From NCBI GenBank assembly GCA_963942565.1, contig OZ012689.1, forward strand, positions 26,069,182 to 26,133,181: a stretch of 64,000 nucleotides of DNA, given 5' to 3'. The notes below the pieces were generated by a model. It was not told where the DNA came from. It saw only the letters and a program-made list of their open reading frames with translations, and did no database searches. This document shows, piece by piece, positions 23,364-36,167 of this stretch. Within the stretch, counting starts at the first letter, position 1. The number at the start of each line of letters is the position of its first letter. The translations under genes were made by a program, and so were the position numbers. The stretch comes from Maea johnstoni (lineage: Eukaryota; Annelida; Polychaeta; Spionida; Magelonidae).

Positions 23364-26300
23364 TTAACCTGACAGTGTGAGATGGTCCGGTGAGTCAATC
23401 AGAGCTAGTCTTAATGTTGAGCCCTGTGAGCATTAATGAGTTAACCTGACAGTGTGAGATGGTCCGGTGAGTCAACCAGAGCTAGTCTTAATGTGGAACC
23501 CTGTGAGCATTAATGGGTTAACCTGACAGTGTGAGATGGTCCGGTGAGTCAACCAGAGCTAGTCTTAATGTGGAACCCTGTGAGCATTAATGGGTTAACC
23601 TGACAGTGTGAGATGGTCCGGTGAGTCAACCAGAGCTAGTCTTAATGTTGAGCCCTGTGAGCATTAATGGGTTAACCTGACAGTGTGAGATGGTCCGGTG
23701 AGTCAACCAGAGCTAGTCTTAATGTGGAACCCTGTGAGCATTAATGGGTTAACCTGACAGTGTGAGATGGTCCGGTGAGTCAATCAGAGCTAGTCTTAAT
23801 GTTGAGCCCTGTGAGCATTAATGGGTTAACCTGACAGTGTGAGATGGTCCGGTGAGTCAACCAGAGCTAGTCTTAATGTTGAGCCCTGTGAGCATTAATG
23901 GGTTAACCTGACAGTGTGAGATGGTCCGGTGAGTCAACCAGAGCTAGTCTTAATGTGGAACCCTGTGAGCATTAATGGGTTAACCTGACAGTGTGAGATG
24001 GTCCGGTGAGTCAATCAGAGCTAGTCTTAATGTTGAGCCCTGTGAGCATTAATGAGTTAACCTGACAGTGTGAGATGGTCCGGTGAGTCAACCAGAGCTA
24101 GTCTTAATGCGGAGCCCTGTGAGCATTAATGGGTTAACCTGACAGTGTGAGATGGTCCGGTGAGTCAACCAGAGCGAGTCTTAATGCGGAGCCCTGTGAG
24201 CATCAATGAGTTAACCTGACAGTGTGAGATGGTCCGGTGAGTCAACCAGAGCTAGTCTTAATGTGGAGCCCTGTGAGCATCAATGAGTTAACCTGACAGT
24301 GTGAGAGGGTCCGGTGAGTCAACCAGAGCTAGTCTTAATGTGGAACCCTGTGAGCATTAATGGGTTAACCTGACAGTGTGAGATGGTCCGGTGAGTCAAC
24401 CAGAGCTAGTCTTAATGTGGAACCCTGTGAGCATTAATGGGTTAACCTGACAGTGTGAGATGGTCCGGTGAGTCAACCAGAGCTAGTCTTAATGTGGAAC
24501 CCTGTGAGCATTAATGGGTTAACCTGACTGTGTGAGATCACTGAGATGATCAGGTGAGTCAATCAGAGCTAGTCTTAATGTGGAGCCCTGTGAGCATCAA
24601 TGAGTTAACCTGACAGTGTGAGATGGTCCGGTGAGTCAACCAGAGCTAGTCTTAATGTGGAACCCTGTGAGCATTAATGGGTTAACCTGACAGTGTGAGA
24701 TGGTCCGGTGAGTCAACCAGAGCTAGTCTTAATGTGGAACCCTGTGAGCATTAATAGGTTAACCTGACAGTGTGAGATGGTCCGGTGAGTCAACCAGAGC
24801 TAGTCTTAATGTGGAACCCTGTGAGCATTAATGGGTTAACCTGACTGTGTGAGATCACTGAGATGATCAGGTGAGTCAATCAGAGCTAGTCTTAATGTGG
24901 AGCCCTGTGAGCATCAATGAGTTAACCTGACAGTGTGAGATGGTCCGGTGAGTCAACCAGAGCTAGTCTTAATGTGGAACCCTGTGAGCATTAATGGGTT
25001 AACCTGACAGAGTGAGTGTTCTAGGTGAGTTAGCGAGAGCTAGTCTTAATGTTGAGCCCTGTGAGCATTAATGGGTTAACCTGACAGGGTGAGAGGGTTC
25101 TAGGTGAGTTGACCAGAGCTAGTCTTAATGTTGAGCCCTGTGAGCATTAATGGGTTAACCTGACAGAGCGAGGGTTCTAGGTGAGTTAGCAAGAGCTAGT
25201 CTTAATGTTGAGCCCTGTGAGCATTAATGGGTTAACCTGACAGAGTGAGGGTTCTAGGTGAGTTAGCGAGAGCTAGTCTTAATGTGGAACCCTGTGAGCA
25301 TTAATGGGTTAACCTGACAGAGCGAGGGTTCTAGGTGAGTTGACCAGAGCTAGTCTTAATGTTGAGCCCTGTGAGCATTAATGGGTTAACCTGACAGAGT
25401 GAGGGTTCTAGGTGAGTTAGCGAGAGCTAGTCTTAATGTTGAGCCCTGTGAGCATTAATGGGTTAACCTGACAGAGTGAGGGTTCTAGGTGAGTTAGCGA
25501 GAGCTAGTCTTAATGTTGATCCCTGTGAGCATTAATGGGTTAACCTGACAGGGTGAGGGGGTTCCAGGTGAGTTAGCGAGAGCTAGTCTTAATGTTGAGC
25601 CCTGTGAGCATTAATGGGTTAACCTGACAGTGTGAGATGGTCCGGTGAGTCAACCAGAGCTAGTCTTAATGTGGAACCCTGTGAGCATTAATGGGTTAAC
25701 CTGACAGAGTGAGGGTTCTAGGTGAGTTAGCGAGAGCTAGTCTTAATGTTGAGCCCTGTGAGCATTAATGGGTTAACCTGACAGAGTGAGGGTTCTAGGT
25801 GAGTTAGCGAGAGCTAGTCTTAATGTTGAGCCCTGTGAGCATTAATGGGTTAACCTGACAGGGTGAGAGGATTCCAGGTGAGTTAACCAGAGCTAGTCTT
25901 AATGTTGAGCCCTGTGAGCATTAATGGGTTAACCTGACAGGGTGAGAGGATTCCAGGTGAGTTAACCAGAGCTAGTCTTAATGTTGAGCCCTGTGAGCAT
26001 TAATGGGTTAACCTGACAGGGTGAGTGTTCTAGGTGAGTTAGCGAGAGCTAGTCTTAATGTTGAGCCCTGTGAGCATTAATGGGTTAACCTGACAGAGTG
26101 AGGGTTCTAGGTGAGTTAACCAGAGCTAGTCTTAATGTTGAGCCCTGTGAGCATTAATGGGCTTACCTGACAGGGTGAGAGGGATCTAGGTGAGTTAACC
26201 AGAGCTAGTCTTAATGTTGAGCCCTGTGAGCATTAATGGGTTAACCTGACAGGGTGAGAGGGTTCTAGGTGAGTTAACCAGAGCTAGTCTTAATGTTGAG

Positions 26301-27150
26301 CCCTGTGAGCATTAATGGGTTAACCTGACAGGGTGAGAGGGTCCTAGGTGAGTTAACCAGAGCTAGTCTTAATGTGGAACTCTGTGAGCATTAATGGGCT
26401 AACCTGACAGAGTGAGTGTTCTAGGTGAGTTAACCAGAGCTAGTCTTAATGTGGAACCCTGTGAGCATTAATGGGTTAACCTGACAGGGTGAGAGGGTTC
26501 TAGGTGAGTTAACCAGAGCTAGTCTTAATGTTGAGCCCCGTGAGCATTAATGGGTTAACCTGACAGAGTGAGTGTTCTAGGTGAGTTAACCAGAGCTAGT
26601 CTTAATGTGGAGCCCTGTGAGCATTAATGGGTTAACCTGACAGGGTGAGAGGGTTCTAGGTGAGTTAACCAGAGCTAGTCCTAATGTTGAGCACTGTGAG
26701 CATTAATGGGTTAACCTGACAGAGTGAGTGTTCTAGGTGAGTTAGCGAGAGCTAGTCTTAATGTGGAACCCTGTGAGCATTAATGGGTTAACCTGACAGT
26801 GTGAGATGGTCCGGTGAGTCAACCAGAGCTAGTCTTAATGTGGAACCCTGTGAGCATTAATGGGTTAACCTGACAGGGTGAGAGGACTCCAGGTGAGTCA
26901 ACCAGAGCTAGTCTTAATGTTGAGCCCTGTGAGCATTAATGGGTTAACCCGACAGGGTGAGTGTTCTAGGTGAGTTAGCGAGAGCTAGTCTTAATGTTGA
27001 GCCCTGTGAGCATTAATGGGTTAACCCGACAGGGTGAGAGGACTCCAGGTGAGTTAGCGAGAGCTAGTCTTAATGTTGAGCCTTGTGAGCATTAACGGGC
27101 TTACCTGACAGGGTGAGAGGACTCCAGGTGAGTGGGGACAAGGTCAGGTG
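23353..27150. repeat. 77-bp minisatellite, about 48 units
   Basis: Each unit holds gcattaatgggttaacctga, a variable middle (gatggtccggtgagtc or gttctaggtgagtt) and gagctagtcttaatg. Starts at 23353, 23430 and 23507 show a 77-bp period. The first half uses the tccggtgagtcaacc variant and the second half mainly ctaggtgagttagc or ctaggtgagttaacc, with interspersed exchanges. The final units (after 27087) are diverged. Confidence 0.95.
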
Positions 27151-29353
27151 AGTTAACGAGAGTTCACCACGACATGATACTGAGTCCAGGTAACCAGCAA
27201 TAAACACGCACCTGAATCTTACCAACACTTCTTAATTATTAATGCAGCTAGGGCACTGTGCCCCCTACAAAGAGACATGCCATGTATTCCACACCTATAT
27301 CTCTTCCTGGGAAACATGTCAATAGTGATATATGCAAATAGAGATACCATTCTTGACAACCAACTATGATACATGTCAACAAACGCCATGTTTTTGTTTT
27401 AAGTCATTCATGCATAAGGCACAGATAAACATATTTTGTTTCTGAATCTAACAAAAATGTTTGCATATTTTACACCTTGACAATACCCAGATAACAAAGA
27501 TTTTCACAAGCCCAGCAGGACTAGTATGCTAGAATTTTACAAGCCCCACATATTCTAGCAATTCCTGAAACAATTCAGATGTAAAGCACTCCATTATATA
27601 CCCAAATCTTTCACTTACACAGCATGGCTACTTTCCCTGAACTTAAACTAAATACATGTACTAGCCCAGGCAATATTCATCGCTCCCACAGCGGGCTACG
27701 CTTAAGGTTTACCATGATGCTGTGGGCGCAGACAGGGTTTTTGATCAGGAATGGGTTTCAAAAGGAAAAGAGGAGTTGCAGTAAGGAGCAGTTTAAGAGG
27801 CAGCAGGTGTCAAGTGGTAAAAGGAATGAGGCTGTAATGAGACGCTCAGACTCACTAATTGTTCCCTTTGTAAATGTCAACAGCACGTGAAGCTCTCCCA
27901 CAAGAATCACTACTAATTAGGCCAACAGAGTGGTTGTCAGGGATGGACACTGTGAAATATGAAACGGTTAGATCCAGTAGGATATCTCTCACATGTAGCA
28001 GAAAGGGAATCAGTTTAGATTTTATCCATTCATAAATATAGCAGAGTGTCATAGTACAGACTATTTATTTTCCAAAGATTGAGTGTCTGCCAAATCCATT
28101 GTTGTAGCAATTTGCCCTGTGTGGCTACTTTCAATTTTCATACACTAACAAGAAAATAGGCCCATGTAGCCATAAGCAATAGGTCTGTAATTATATTCAT
28201 CTTGTTTTCTTATAAGCAGGGTTATATGAAATGCCTACTCATGGGTCCAAAACCTTGGCTGACTACTCAGATATCTTCAGGACTGTCAAGCCATGTTAAA
28301 GCTAGTTGTTCATTATTTTCTACATCATATTTGGGAGCATTAATATGTATACTATACCTTATCTACCATTTGCCAAGACATGGCTTTCAGCATTGCCTTT
28401 GGGCCTACCAGATGTCAAGACCCTCAGGACAAGTTTGAACCTTCAGGCCTTGGTCAAAATACTCATAATGCCATGACAATCAGTCTTTGATCTCAAGCAG
28501 GGACATTTTATATCAACACCAGTCCCCCTTGCAATGCTAATAAAATCTCATTTGTGAATAGCGTAATATGTTTGGGTGTGCTTACAAATTACTGGTCCCG
28601 CCTGGTTACATAAATAGAAATCAAAATAACCCAATCTGTTATATCTATACCTAATCCAAAACCTTAAGTCCGCAGCATAACATCTGATCACAAAATTAAA
28701 CAGATAAACTTCTGGAGTAGATTTTGGGTTAAATTATTGATATTTTCTGAACCAATTCGATTGTATCTATCAAACCCTGCACAAGCCTTTTCTGCTAGCA
28801 AGCGATAGATGAAGACCTAGTTACTTCTGTGGCCAAACCTTAGACTTGACGTAAATCTAGTAGAACATGAACCCCAGGGTTCCTTGTTCTTGCTTCACTG
28901 ATCAAATTATGTATGGAAAACAGGGACACCTTAGTCCCTAGTCAGCTAATATTCAGGGCTTGAAGTTAAGTGAAGCTTCATCTTCAATGCTCCTGTACAT
29001 AAGTGCTCTGACGATCCTTTATAACAAATTTATGTCAGATGCCACCCCCCCCCCCCCCCCCCTAAAAGGACCAGACTATTTTGTTATTTTTTACCTCCTT
29101 AATCATGGCATATTTAGAGAATATTTAGAATATCAAACACAATGTAAGTTACAATTCGCCTTCAAAAATTTTGTCAAACCATTCCATATTTTCAAGATAT
29201 TGCAAAACGTATTTTAAATGCAGACAGCGATTTCAAGAGGAGCTCTTAAGGTATGAATGGATTAAATGAGAATTTTTTATCAGAATTAGCCCCACAAATA
29301 ATTAGTGAATTTATGCTTGATTCAAAAAGTATTTACCAAATAGTATAGGTCCA
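27151..29353. other. Unassigned sequence with one poly-C run
   Basis: No gene recognised. The open frame at 27624-27890 (88 codons) has no domain. A run of about 18-20 C lies at 29045-29063. Sequence up to about 29265 weakly resembles a reversed family B element (ctcttaaggtatgaatggat). Confidence 0.4.
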
Positions 29354-29361
29354 GATGACAC

Positions 29362-29673
29362 CAGGGTCTTAGCCAGGATTTCAAAGCTGCCTGTCCAAAA
29401 CAGCAATTCCAAAGATTCTGCCCGTCCAGATTTATCTACTCAGCTACTTCAAATCCTTATACCAACTACATTTTACAGCCTTTTGTGTCAAAAAGGGCAA
29501 TTTACACTTGAGCCATGTTCTAGAAGATACATTGTTAGGAAAATGTGTTATCATAACCCCTAAAAAGTCTAAATAAAAATTTCTGCAGAGAAATTTTTGC
29601 CTGTCCAAAAATGTGTTTTTCAGAAAACTGCCTGTCCAAAAGACAGGTAGGACGGGTCCTGGCTAAGTCCCTG
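29362..29673 (+). mobile_element. hAT-like MITE, family C copy 3 (best preserved)
   Basis: It starts CAGGGTCTTAGCCAGG and ends CTGGCTAAGTCCCTG. GATGACAC is duplicated exactly on both sides (29354-29361, 29674-29681). The word ctgtccaaaa occurs near both ends. It is 312 bp long and non-coding. Confidence 0.9.
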
Positions 29674-29681
29674 GATGACAC

Positions 29682-30537
29682 TTGTCATGGGACTCTCCTG
29701 AAATAATTAGGTATAACAAATTTAACCACTTTTCCAACCTAATAAAAACACTCAATTTCAAACTCTGCCAACAAAGTGACACTTTCTTATTTGAACCATA
29801 CGCCTGTTTAAACAAATCCTAAAATCCAGAGCTGGAAAAGAACTCGAAAATTGAGGTTCATGAGCACTAATTCTTTTGAAGCTGACAGTGCAGAATTTAA
29901 CAAATTATGTCCCTCGGAGGCAGACCTGCAAGACAGACATAATCATTAAAAAATAATGCAAAAATATTGCTTTGTTTTGAAGAAAATATTGATATTTTAT
30001 CATGTCCCCAAAATTTTAAAGACCTGTGCCAGTCCCTAATCATTTTATCTCTAGTCACTAGTGGTTTAAATCTCCTACAGAATCATAGTAATCCAGAAAC
30101 ACATAAATAAGATGAAAAATATTTTCATATAAAATTTTCCGGAACAATATGTAGTAGAATAATGATTCCACAATGAAGTTGTACAACTTTTTCATTGCTA
30201 TCGTAAATAACCATTTACCATTAAGTATTTTTTTATTCCATCAAGAATTCAAGATCTTATGTTAAAAGAATAAAATGAGCCAGTAAGAAGATAACATGGT
30301 GAGGAAGATGAAAGACATCATTTAATATGAATAGACAGCCTGTGTAAATTGGCTCAATAATGAGCAATTTTCACAGTGTTCCTTGTCATGCATTGAATAT
30401 ATTTCATTATATACCCTAGAAGCATCTGATTACATTCAATGAGCTATGTTTGTTTACAGGCAACACTATCATTATATTAAGTATATATAAGCTTTGCCTT
30501 GCAGTACACGTCTAATTAACTTTATGAGTATGTAGAA
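29682..30537. other. Unassigned AT-rich sequence
   Basis: No supported feature. Confidence 0.4.
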
Positions 30538-30542
30538 AACAT

Positions 30543-30717
30543 CAGGGCCTGGATAGGATAGGGGCCCGAATCCGTTTTTTTGATTAAAATAAGCTGTCAA
30601 ACACAGGATTTTTGGTTATACTACATACTATTTTGGGCCCCTAGTTTGAAAAATCTAGGGGCCCACAGCAAAATCTAGGGGCATATGCCCCTGGGCCCCT
30701 GGGAAAGTCGAACCCTG
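30543..30717 (+). mobile_element. MITE family E copy 2
   Basis: CAGGGCCTGG...GTCGAACCCTG, with AACAT on both sides (30538-30542, 30718-30722). The interior word ctaggggcccacagc is shared with copies 1 and 3. Confidence 0.87.
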
Positions 30718-30984
30718 AACATTGCCCACCCCTGACTTGCCTACCTCACGTTTTCACATATCACAAACAAATCACTGAAAAGTACTTCCATTTTCAGAAC
30801 ATAACACAGATTTTGGTTACCTTGGAAATATTTGCTTGGTCCCTATCTCTCTAAGGTAAGAGAGGTTATAAACGAGTCAACACGCAATGCTGAATCAGTC
30901 GTGTTTGCAGAAAATATACTAGTAAACACTAAACAGTGCAACAATAAAATAATCTTTGTTGATCAGTGATGATTTTCAATAAGA

Positions 30985-31110
30985 TACCTTACACTTCCGA
31001 TCGCGCAAAGGATCATGGGAAGGAAAGTGATCCAAAAGTGGGTCACGCTGTGTAACGTGACGCAATGTAAACAAGCCGGCGTGGCTGTGCTGAGAAGCTG
31101 AAAGTCGGCA
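30985..31110. promoter_or_regulatory. Promoter-like patch
   Basis: Within about 125 bases lie CTTCCG (ETS-type), ATCATGGGA, TGACGCAAT (CREB/C-EBP-type) and GTAAACA (forkhead-type), in CG-bearing sequence surrounded by AT-rich DNA. No exon is recognised next to it, so this is a weak call based on motif density alone. Confidence 0.25.
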
Positions 31111-32810
31111 CTTCATAAACAGCTACTAAATTCGTTTTTACGAGCATGACAATTGGTTTGTGGAAAAGTAATTGAAGAAGTAATGTCATGTTTATCGCCA
31201 GGCGGATTTTTGATTTTAAAAAGGATATTTTAAGAAGAAAAGTCATCTTTACTAGGGGCTATAACTGTGAAAGGACTCAATTGCTGAATTGGACTTAGCC
31301 AAGGCTTGGGTCAGTTTTTGGGCATTACTTTTCCAAATCAGTTCTTTCCTGCCATATTTTTATTTGCCTCTTTAGCCTAATCAAACCGTATACTGCCTGG
31401 CCTGTAAGGTTCTTTTGTGTGGAATGAATTGGGCATATTAAGTTTGTTTGAGCTAAATAATAAAAGAGAAAAAACTTATTGTTTTCAAAATTAGCCCCTT
31501 CACACAGGCAGGGAGTTTCTATCTTTTGTGATGGAAAATCTGACCCAGGTTAAAAAAAAAGACCATCTGAGGTGAAAATATTAAATTCTTCACGTACAGA
31601 GTTAAAATACTCTCAAGATAGACAAATAATGTTCTAAAGTTGATTTCCTGAAATCTATACATTTTTATATAGAAAACAGAAAAAAACACAAGAAATATGC
31701 AATGTAACACAATGATAAAAAGAAACTGGTTTTCAAATCATTAAATCCATGATGAATAATGTATGCCATTCAAGCCTATATTATAACTTATGAAGGGCAA
31801 GCCAAAAATTACATCAGCCAAGTACAAATCATGAACTACTTACCCAACATGGCAAGTTGGTTCTGAAACTTATAATGGCAATTTGTAACATTTTCTTTTA
31901 AGATTGTTTCAGATAGTTATTGAATGGCAAATCAAAAGATACTTCTTTATCTGAAATGAGGTATCTCTACATGCTTTCCTTGGTAGTTGATGTGCTTTGT
32001 GTTTGTTGTGAACCTAGCATTTATTCATATTAGCAGATTCATATACATGTACAAGTATATTTTTGATAATTGGCACAGACATTCATGCCTGCAGCGGCCA
32101 AAAAATAGGAAATCTTTTCTAAACTAATTGAAGAATGAATACTCATCTATACCCTATCAACATTTTTCTTCAACATATTCTGCAGAATTTTGCTAAATTG
32201 AACAAGTAATTTTCAATCTAGACAAAACTAGTCAAAGAGAACTAAAGTGATGAACACGCTTATATGAATGTTATAAAATAAAGGCTGGACAACATCCAGG
32301 TTTGTGGGTTATGCTATAGTCACTGAGCTTAGTACAATATCAGTAGTCCTTTTAAGTGAAGTTTTCCCAAACTCTATCAATGCTATGCATTTGGCTAGTG
32401 CATGTATTACACTGGGGTTTAGAATGCCCTATTTGATAATGATATGTGAATACATATTTATGGTATCCATGACTTGTTCTTAATATATTGTTGAAATTCT
32501 GTATTTAACCCTTTCATGCCTGGGATCACTTTGACACACATAGTCTCTTTCTTAATAAATTCCAAAATAACTTTTAAAATCAAATAATCATGAATAAAGA
32601 TGTATTACACAAAACTTTGAAAGGGTCAAGGGTATGGCTGTTACCAAATACACTGTTTGTAAAATCAACATCTTTGTGCTGGTTATTATTAACAAAGGCA
32701 ATGGTTCTATCATAGAATATAAAGAATGGTGTAAATACTGTATACTGCATGTCATCCTTATGTTCATACTAGATCATGCTGGAAAGCAGGGTTAGCACCC
32801 ATGTTCAGTT
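31111..32810. other. Unassigned AT-rich sequence
   Basis: No supported gene. Short open frames only. A ttaaccctttcatgcctggg word near 32506 may be the edge of another TTAA-type MITE, but I could not place a second end. Confidence 0.4.
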
Positions 32811-32817
32811 TTCACCT

Positions 32818-33552
32818 TGTCTTAGCCAGCAGGGCGTCTGGGCTCCTTTGAATACCAATACCCTAAAATATCACCCTTCAGGTCAAGTTTTTTTGTGAGG
32901 AAATTCTTAAAATATTGATCTCGAGCATAAAATTGAATCTTTTTATCATAATATAATTCCCATGACATAGTATAAGGATATTATGCCTTATTTCAATAAG
33001 TTTATACATGTTTATGTTTCTAATCTGAGTATATTGTGGAGTAGAATCCATATCTACATAAAATAACAAACCCCATGGAACATAATGAATATCTTCACTT
33101 GAAAAATTAGATGCCCAAAACATTTCCAAAAATTTTGCCAACTTCTAGCTGAGAGTAGTATGAAGACAGGGAGTTGGCACTCTGCATGCGTCATCAAATT
33201 TTGCTGCCTCCCACTATGAGTCATAGATAACCTGTGTACCGCAGGCTGGACCCATCTTCTTGGCAACCTATCTGACCTAGATAGGATGACATCCTGTATA
33301 CCGTGGTTTCACGGGCCCTGGATCAGACTGAAATTGCCGCGAAACCAGTTGCGCATGCCTGGATTCCAGACAACATCCGGCCAGCCTCTTTCTGAAAAAA
33401 ATCACGTGACCAATACTTCCCCAGGCTACACCGCGTAACCCGAGGCGCACATGCCCGAGGTGCTAGCATGCAGTGCCTATGGGGTTGTGGATCAAGGTTA
33501 TGTATGTCACTGCTTCTAGCACCCAGTTTCTGAACCCTGGCTCAGACCCTGG
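32818..33552 (+). mobile_element. hAT-like MITE, family D copy 3, split by an inserted element
   Basis: It begins tgtcttagccagcagggcg and ends ggctcagaccctg, matching D copy 1. The interior is interrupted at 33150-33512. The whole element lies between direct repeats of about 27 bases (containing cagttttcacct) at about 32790-32817 and 33553-33580, longer than a hAT target duplication. Confidence 0.78.
33150..33512. mobile_element. Unidentified 363-bp insertion with 8-bp target duplication
   Basis: CTTCTAGC flanks it on both sides (33142-33149 and 33513-33520), and the joined flanks restore the D sequence seen at about 3998-4015. The right end, read in reverse, starts CAGTGACATAC, a hAT-like start, but the left end (TGAGAGTAG) does not match it. 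It is CG-richer than its surroundings. Confidence 0.7.
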
Positions 33553-33580
33553 TTGGCACCTATGGTCAGTTTTCACCTGC

Positions 33581-34060
33581 TTCCGTATTCTTAGCTAGTA
33601 GTTCCCACACCCCGGTTCCTACATCACCATAATTACCTGCCACATTGAAGCTCAACATGAACAAAAGCCAACACCTCTGCTCTTTATCATATCTGCAGAC
33701 AGCAACATGAGAGGCACAGACCTGTGATCAGAGCACATCAAGAGACCCTTGAAGCTCTACAGAGTGAATGCCCTATAGCTCTACTAAGGCACAATTATGT
33801 AACACATACATACCTTAAATAAATAACTTATATTTTATGCAAAAGCATGATATTGTATTATCGATAGTCTTTTATTAGATTTATCAAAAAGAAATTCCAT
33901 CTAGCAATGCAATTTTTAAAGTCAAGAATTACAGCTGATATTTTGATTACAATCATTTTTTGATATATAATACATATTAGTACAAAAGCAGGAGAAACAA
34001 AGACAATTGATGCCCTAAGCCCAAACATATGGTTCTAGTTATGCACATACACAATGAACA
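33581..34060. other. Unassigned sequence
   Basis: No supported feature. Confidence 0.4.
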
Positions 34061-34061
34061 A

Positions 34062-34064
34062 TAC

Positions 34065-34159
<95 letters not shown>

Positions 34160-34188
34160 GATAGATATAGATAGATAGATAGATAGAA
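34062..34188. repeat. (AC)n-(TA)n-(GATA)n compound microsatellite
   Basis: acacacacac, then about 75 bases of TA, then tagatagatagatagat. Confidence 0.95.
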
Positions 34189-34875
34189 AAAGCTACAGCT
34201 CTATTATATTCAAGGTCTTAACTTAGAAATTTCTGGTATTTAAGGAAACAAAGAAATTTCAAGAAATAAAGAACGTGTAATAGTTTACATGCTGTAGAAA
34301 ATATATCATTTTGTAAGACATTTTTTCCACTTGACTATCCGAGCCATGCTGATACATAAGCTCGTTGAGAAGCATGTGAATTATAGTCTTAGGGAAAACT
34401 CTACCTCGTTATGGAATTTTAGTTTTTAAATATAGTTCAGACTTAACTTGGATTGTGTGGCTATATTTTATTGCAAAAAAGCTATTTGAAATTACCTGAA
34501 ATGTCTGATTATCATTCTTTTCAAATTTTGACTATAGTTTTCAATATAGCTGATGAGGTTAAAATAATAGAGAAATGATATTTTTGGCTGGTAGGAAGGA
34601 ATATCTAGGGACACCATACAGGAGGTGGTCAACCCAATATTTATTCTCCATTTCGGGGGAATAACCATTCATCATATGCTGGCTTGTAGTTTATGGATAT
34701 ATCCTGCACATTTTGTTGTCTTATTGTGTTTCTGAATAGTACAAGTTGCAGGCAACATACTTAGTAGAGCTGCACTCATGGAGGGAGAAGTACTTCATGA
34801 GCTCATCACCATTTTGACCAATGAGGTCATGGACACAGTTTTTTTTTTTTTAAATAAGTATTTATCATTCAGCCC
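34189..34875. other. Unassigned sequence
   Basis: No supported feature. A 70-codon frame at 34778-34990 runs into family L. Confidence 0.4.
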
Positions 34876-34877
34876 AC

Positions 34878-35228
34878 AAGGCTCGACGCTAAGGGTGAAC
34901 CTATGGCCCCAGGCCAGTAAAAATTCCCCAAAACAGCTTCGGGCCAGTAAAAAAGGACCTCAAGGACCTCAACTGGTCCTACAGGCCTAGTAAACATTTG
35001 GAGACATTCTTGTTAAAAAGTTTCCCACCGAGAATGTCCCCAAATGGTTTTGAAATAAATGAAGATGAAATCTATGAAGATAAATGTTGTGGTGAATTAT
35101 ATGCAATGTCTTTTCTTGTTATGTTAAAGAAAAAATGTAGGACCAGTAAATTTTTTGCAGGACCAGCAGATGCTAGGTGTTACTGGTCCTATGGGGCCAG
35201 TACCATTTTGAATTAGCGTTGAGGTCTG
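34878..35228 (+). mobile_element. MITE family L copy 2
   Basis: It starts aaggctcgacgctaa and ends ttagcgttgaggtctgg, with the same internal order and ggccagta or gaccagta words as 18268-18608. Confidence 0.72.
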
Positions 35229-35978
35229 GCCCAGCAATCAAGAATTAGATACGGATGGAAATTCATTAATATTTATATGTTTATTTCATTTTAAGATGTG
35301 CCGGCAAGGTACAAAGGTCAGCATAACACCCAATAATGCCTGTATATATTGGAGATTGTAAACATGATTTGACAGTGATAAGCACTAAAGCCTATCATAT
35401 AATCACTTTCAATTAGCTCATGACATCTTTTCACCTTTTTGCAATATCTTTGATACAGAAAATAGGTGAGAGAAATCCTACCTTTATTGACCCATGGCAT
35501 AGCGAATAGCAGGATTTGCAAAAATTTGATCAGACAAGTAATAGAGAAATATTTATTGCAAACTCTACTTATTAATGGGACCACCACATTTATATGTCAT
35601 TCTGTTTTGATCCAAAAATAAAAATAATTCAGTTACAAAGCTTGGCCCAACTCAATAGTTCATTTTACCAAAATAACCTATTTCAAAGTGAATTTCTAAT
35701 ACTTTGAATGCCCAATATCTGTAGTATTAGTGATAAAAACAAATGAAATGATACTTTCACCTAATGGAAAAATATTTCTTAAACTCTTACTCATTTTACT
35801 GATATAAGATTCATATACTTTGAAGATAATACATAACTTACAAATAAGTCTCTTGAGCATTTATAAATGGGAACCACCCCTTTCAATTGATTTCACTTGG
35901 GAAATAGCCAAAGGAAATTTCAAAATATGGTCTCCATAGAAGTAATTGCTAATTTTGCTTAAATCAATGCATTTGAGA
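35229..35978. other. Unassigned sequence
   Basis: No supported gene. The 89-codon minus-strand frame at 35318-35587 has no domain. Confidence 0.4.
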
Positions 35979-35983
35979 ACACA

Positions 35984-36167
35984 CAGGGTCTGACACTTAG
36001 ATTTTAGGCTAGGGGCCCGAAAAGGTCTTTTGATGAAAAATAGTGGTCAAAAACAGGATTTCTGGTTAATAAACATACTATTTTGGGCCCCTAGCCTGAA
36101 ATATCTAGGGGCCCACAGCAATATTTAGGGGCATATGCCCCTAGGCCCCTGGGAATGTCGAACCCTG
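35984..36167 (+). mobile_element. MITE family E copy 3
   Basis: CAGGGTCTGACACTTAG...GTCGAACCCTG with ACACA on both sides (35979-35983, 36168-36172). It is 184 bp long and uninterrupted. Confidence 0.88.

Noticed and set aside
23353-27150. Array of splice donors (aggtgagt) as a multi-exon gene
   Set aside because: The donor-like words are part of a 77-bp minisatellite with no acceptors or open exons between them.
27624-27890. Host gene of 88 codons
   Set aside because: No domain, no splice context and no recognisable homology. The length is within chance expectation.
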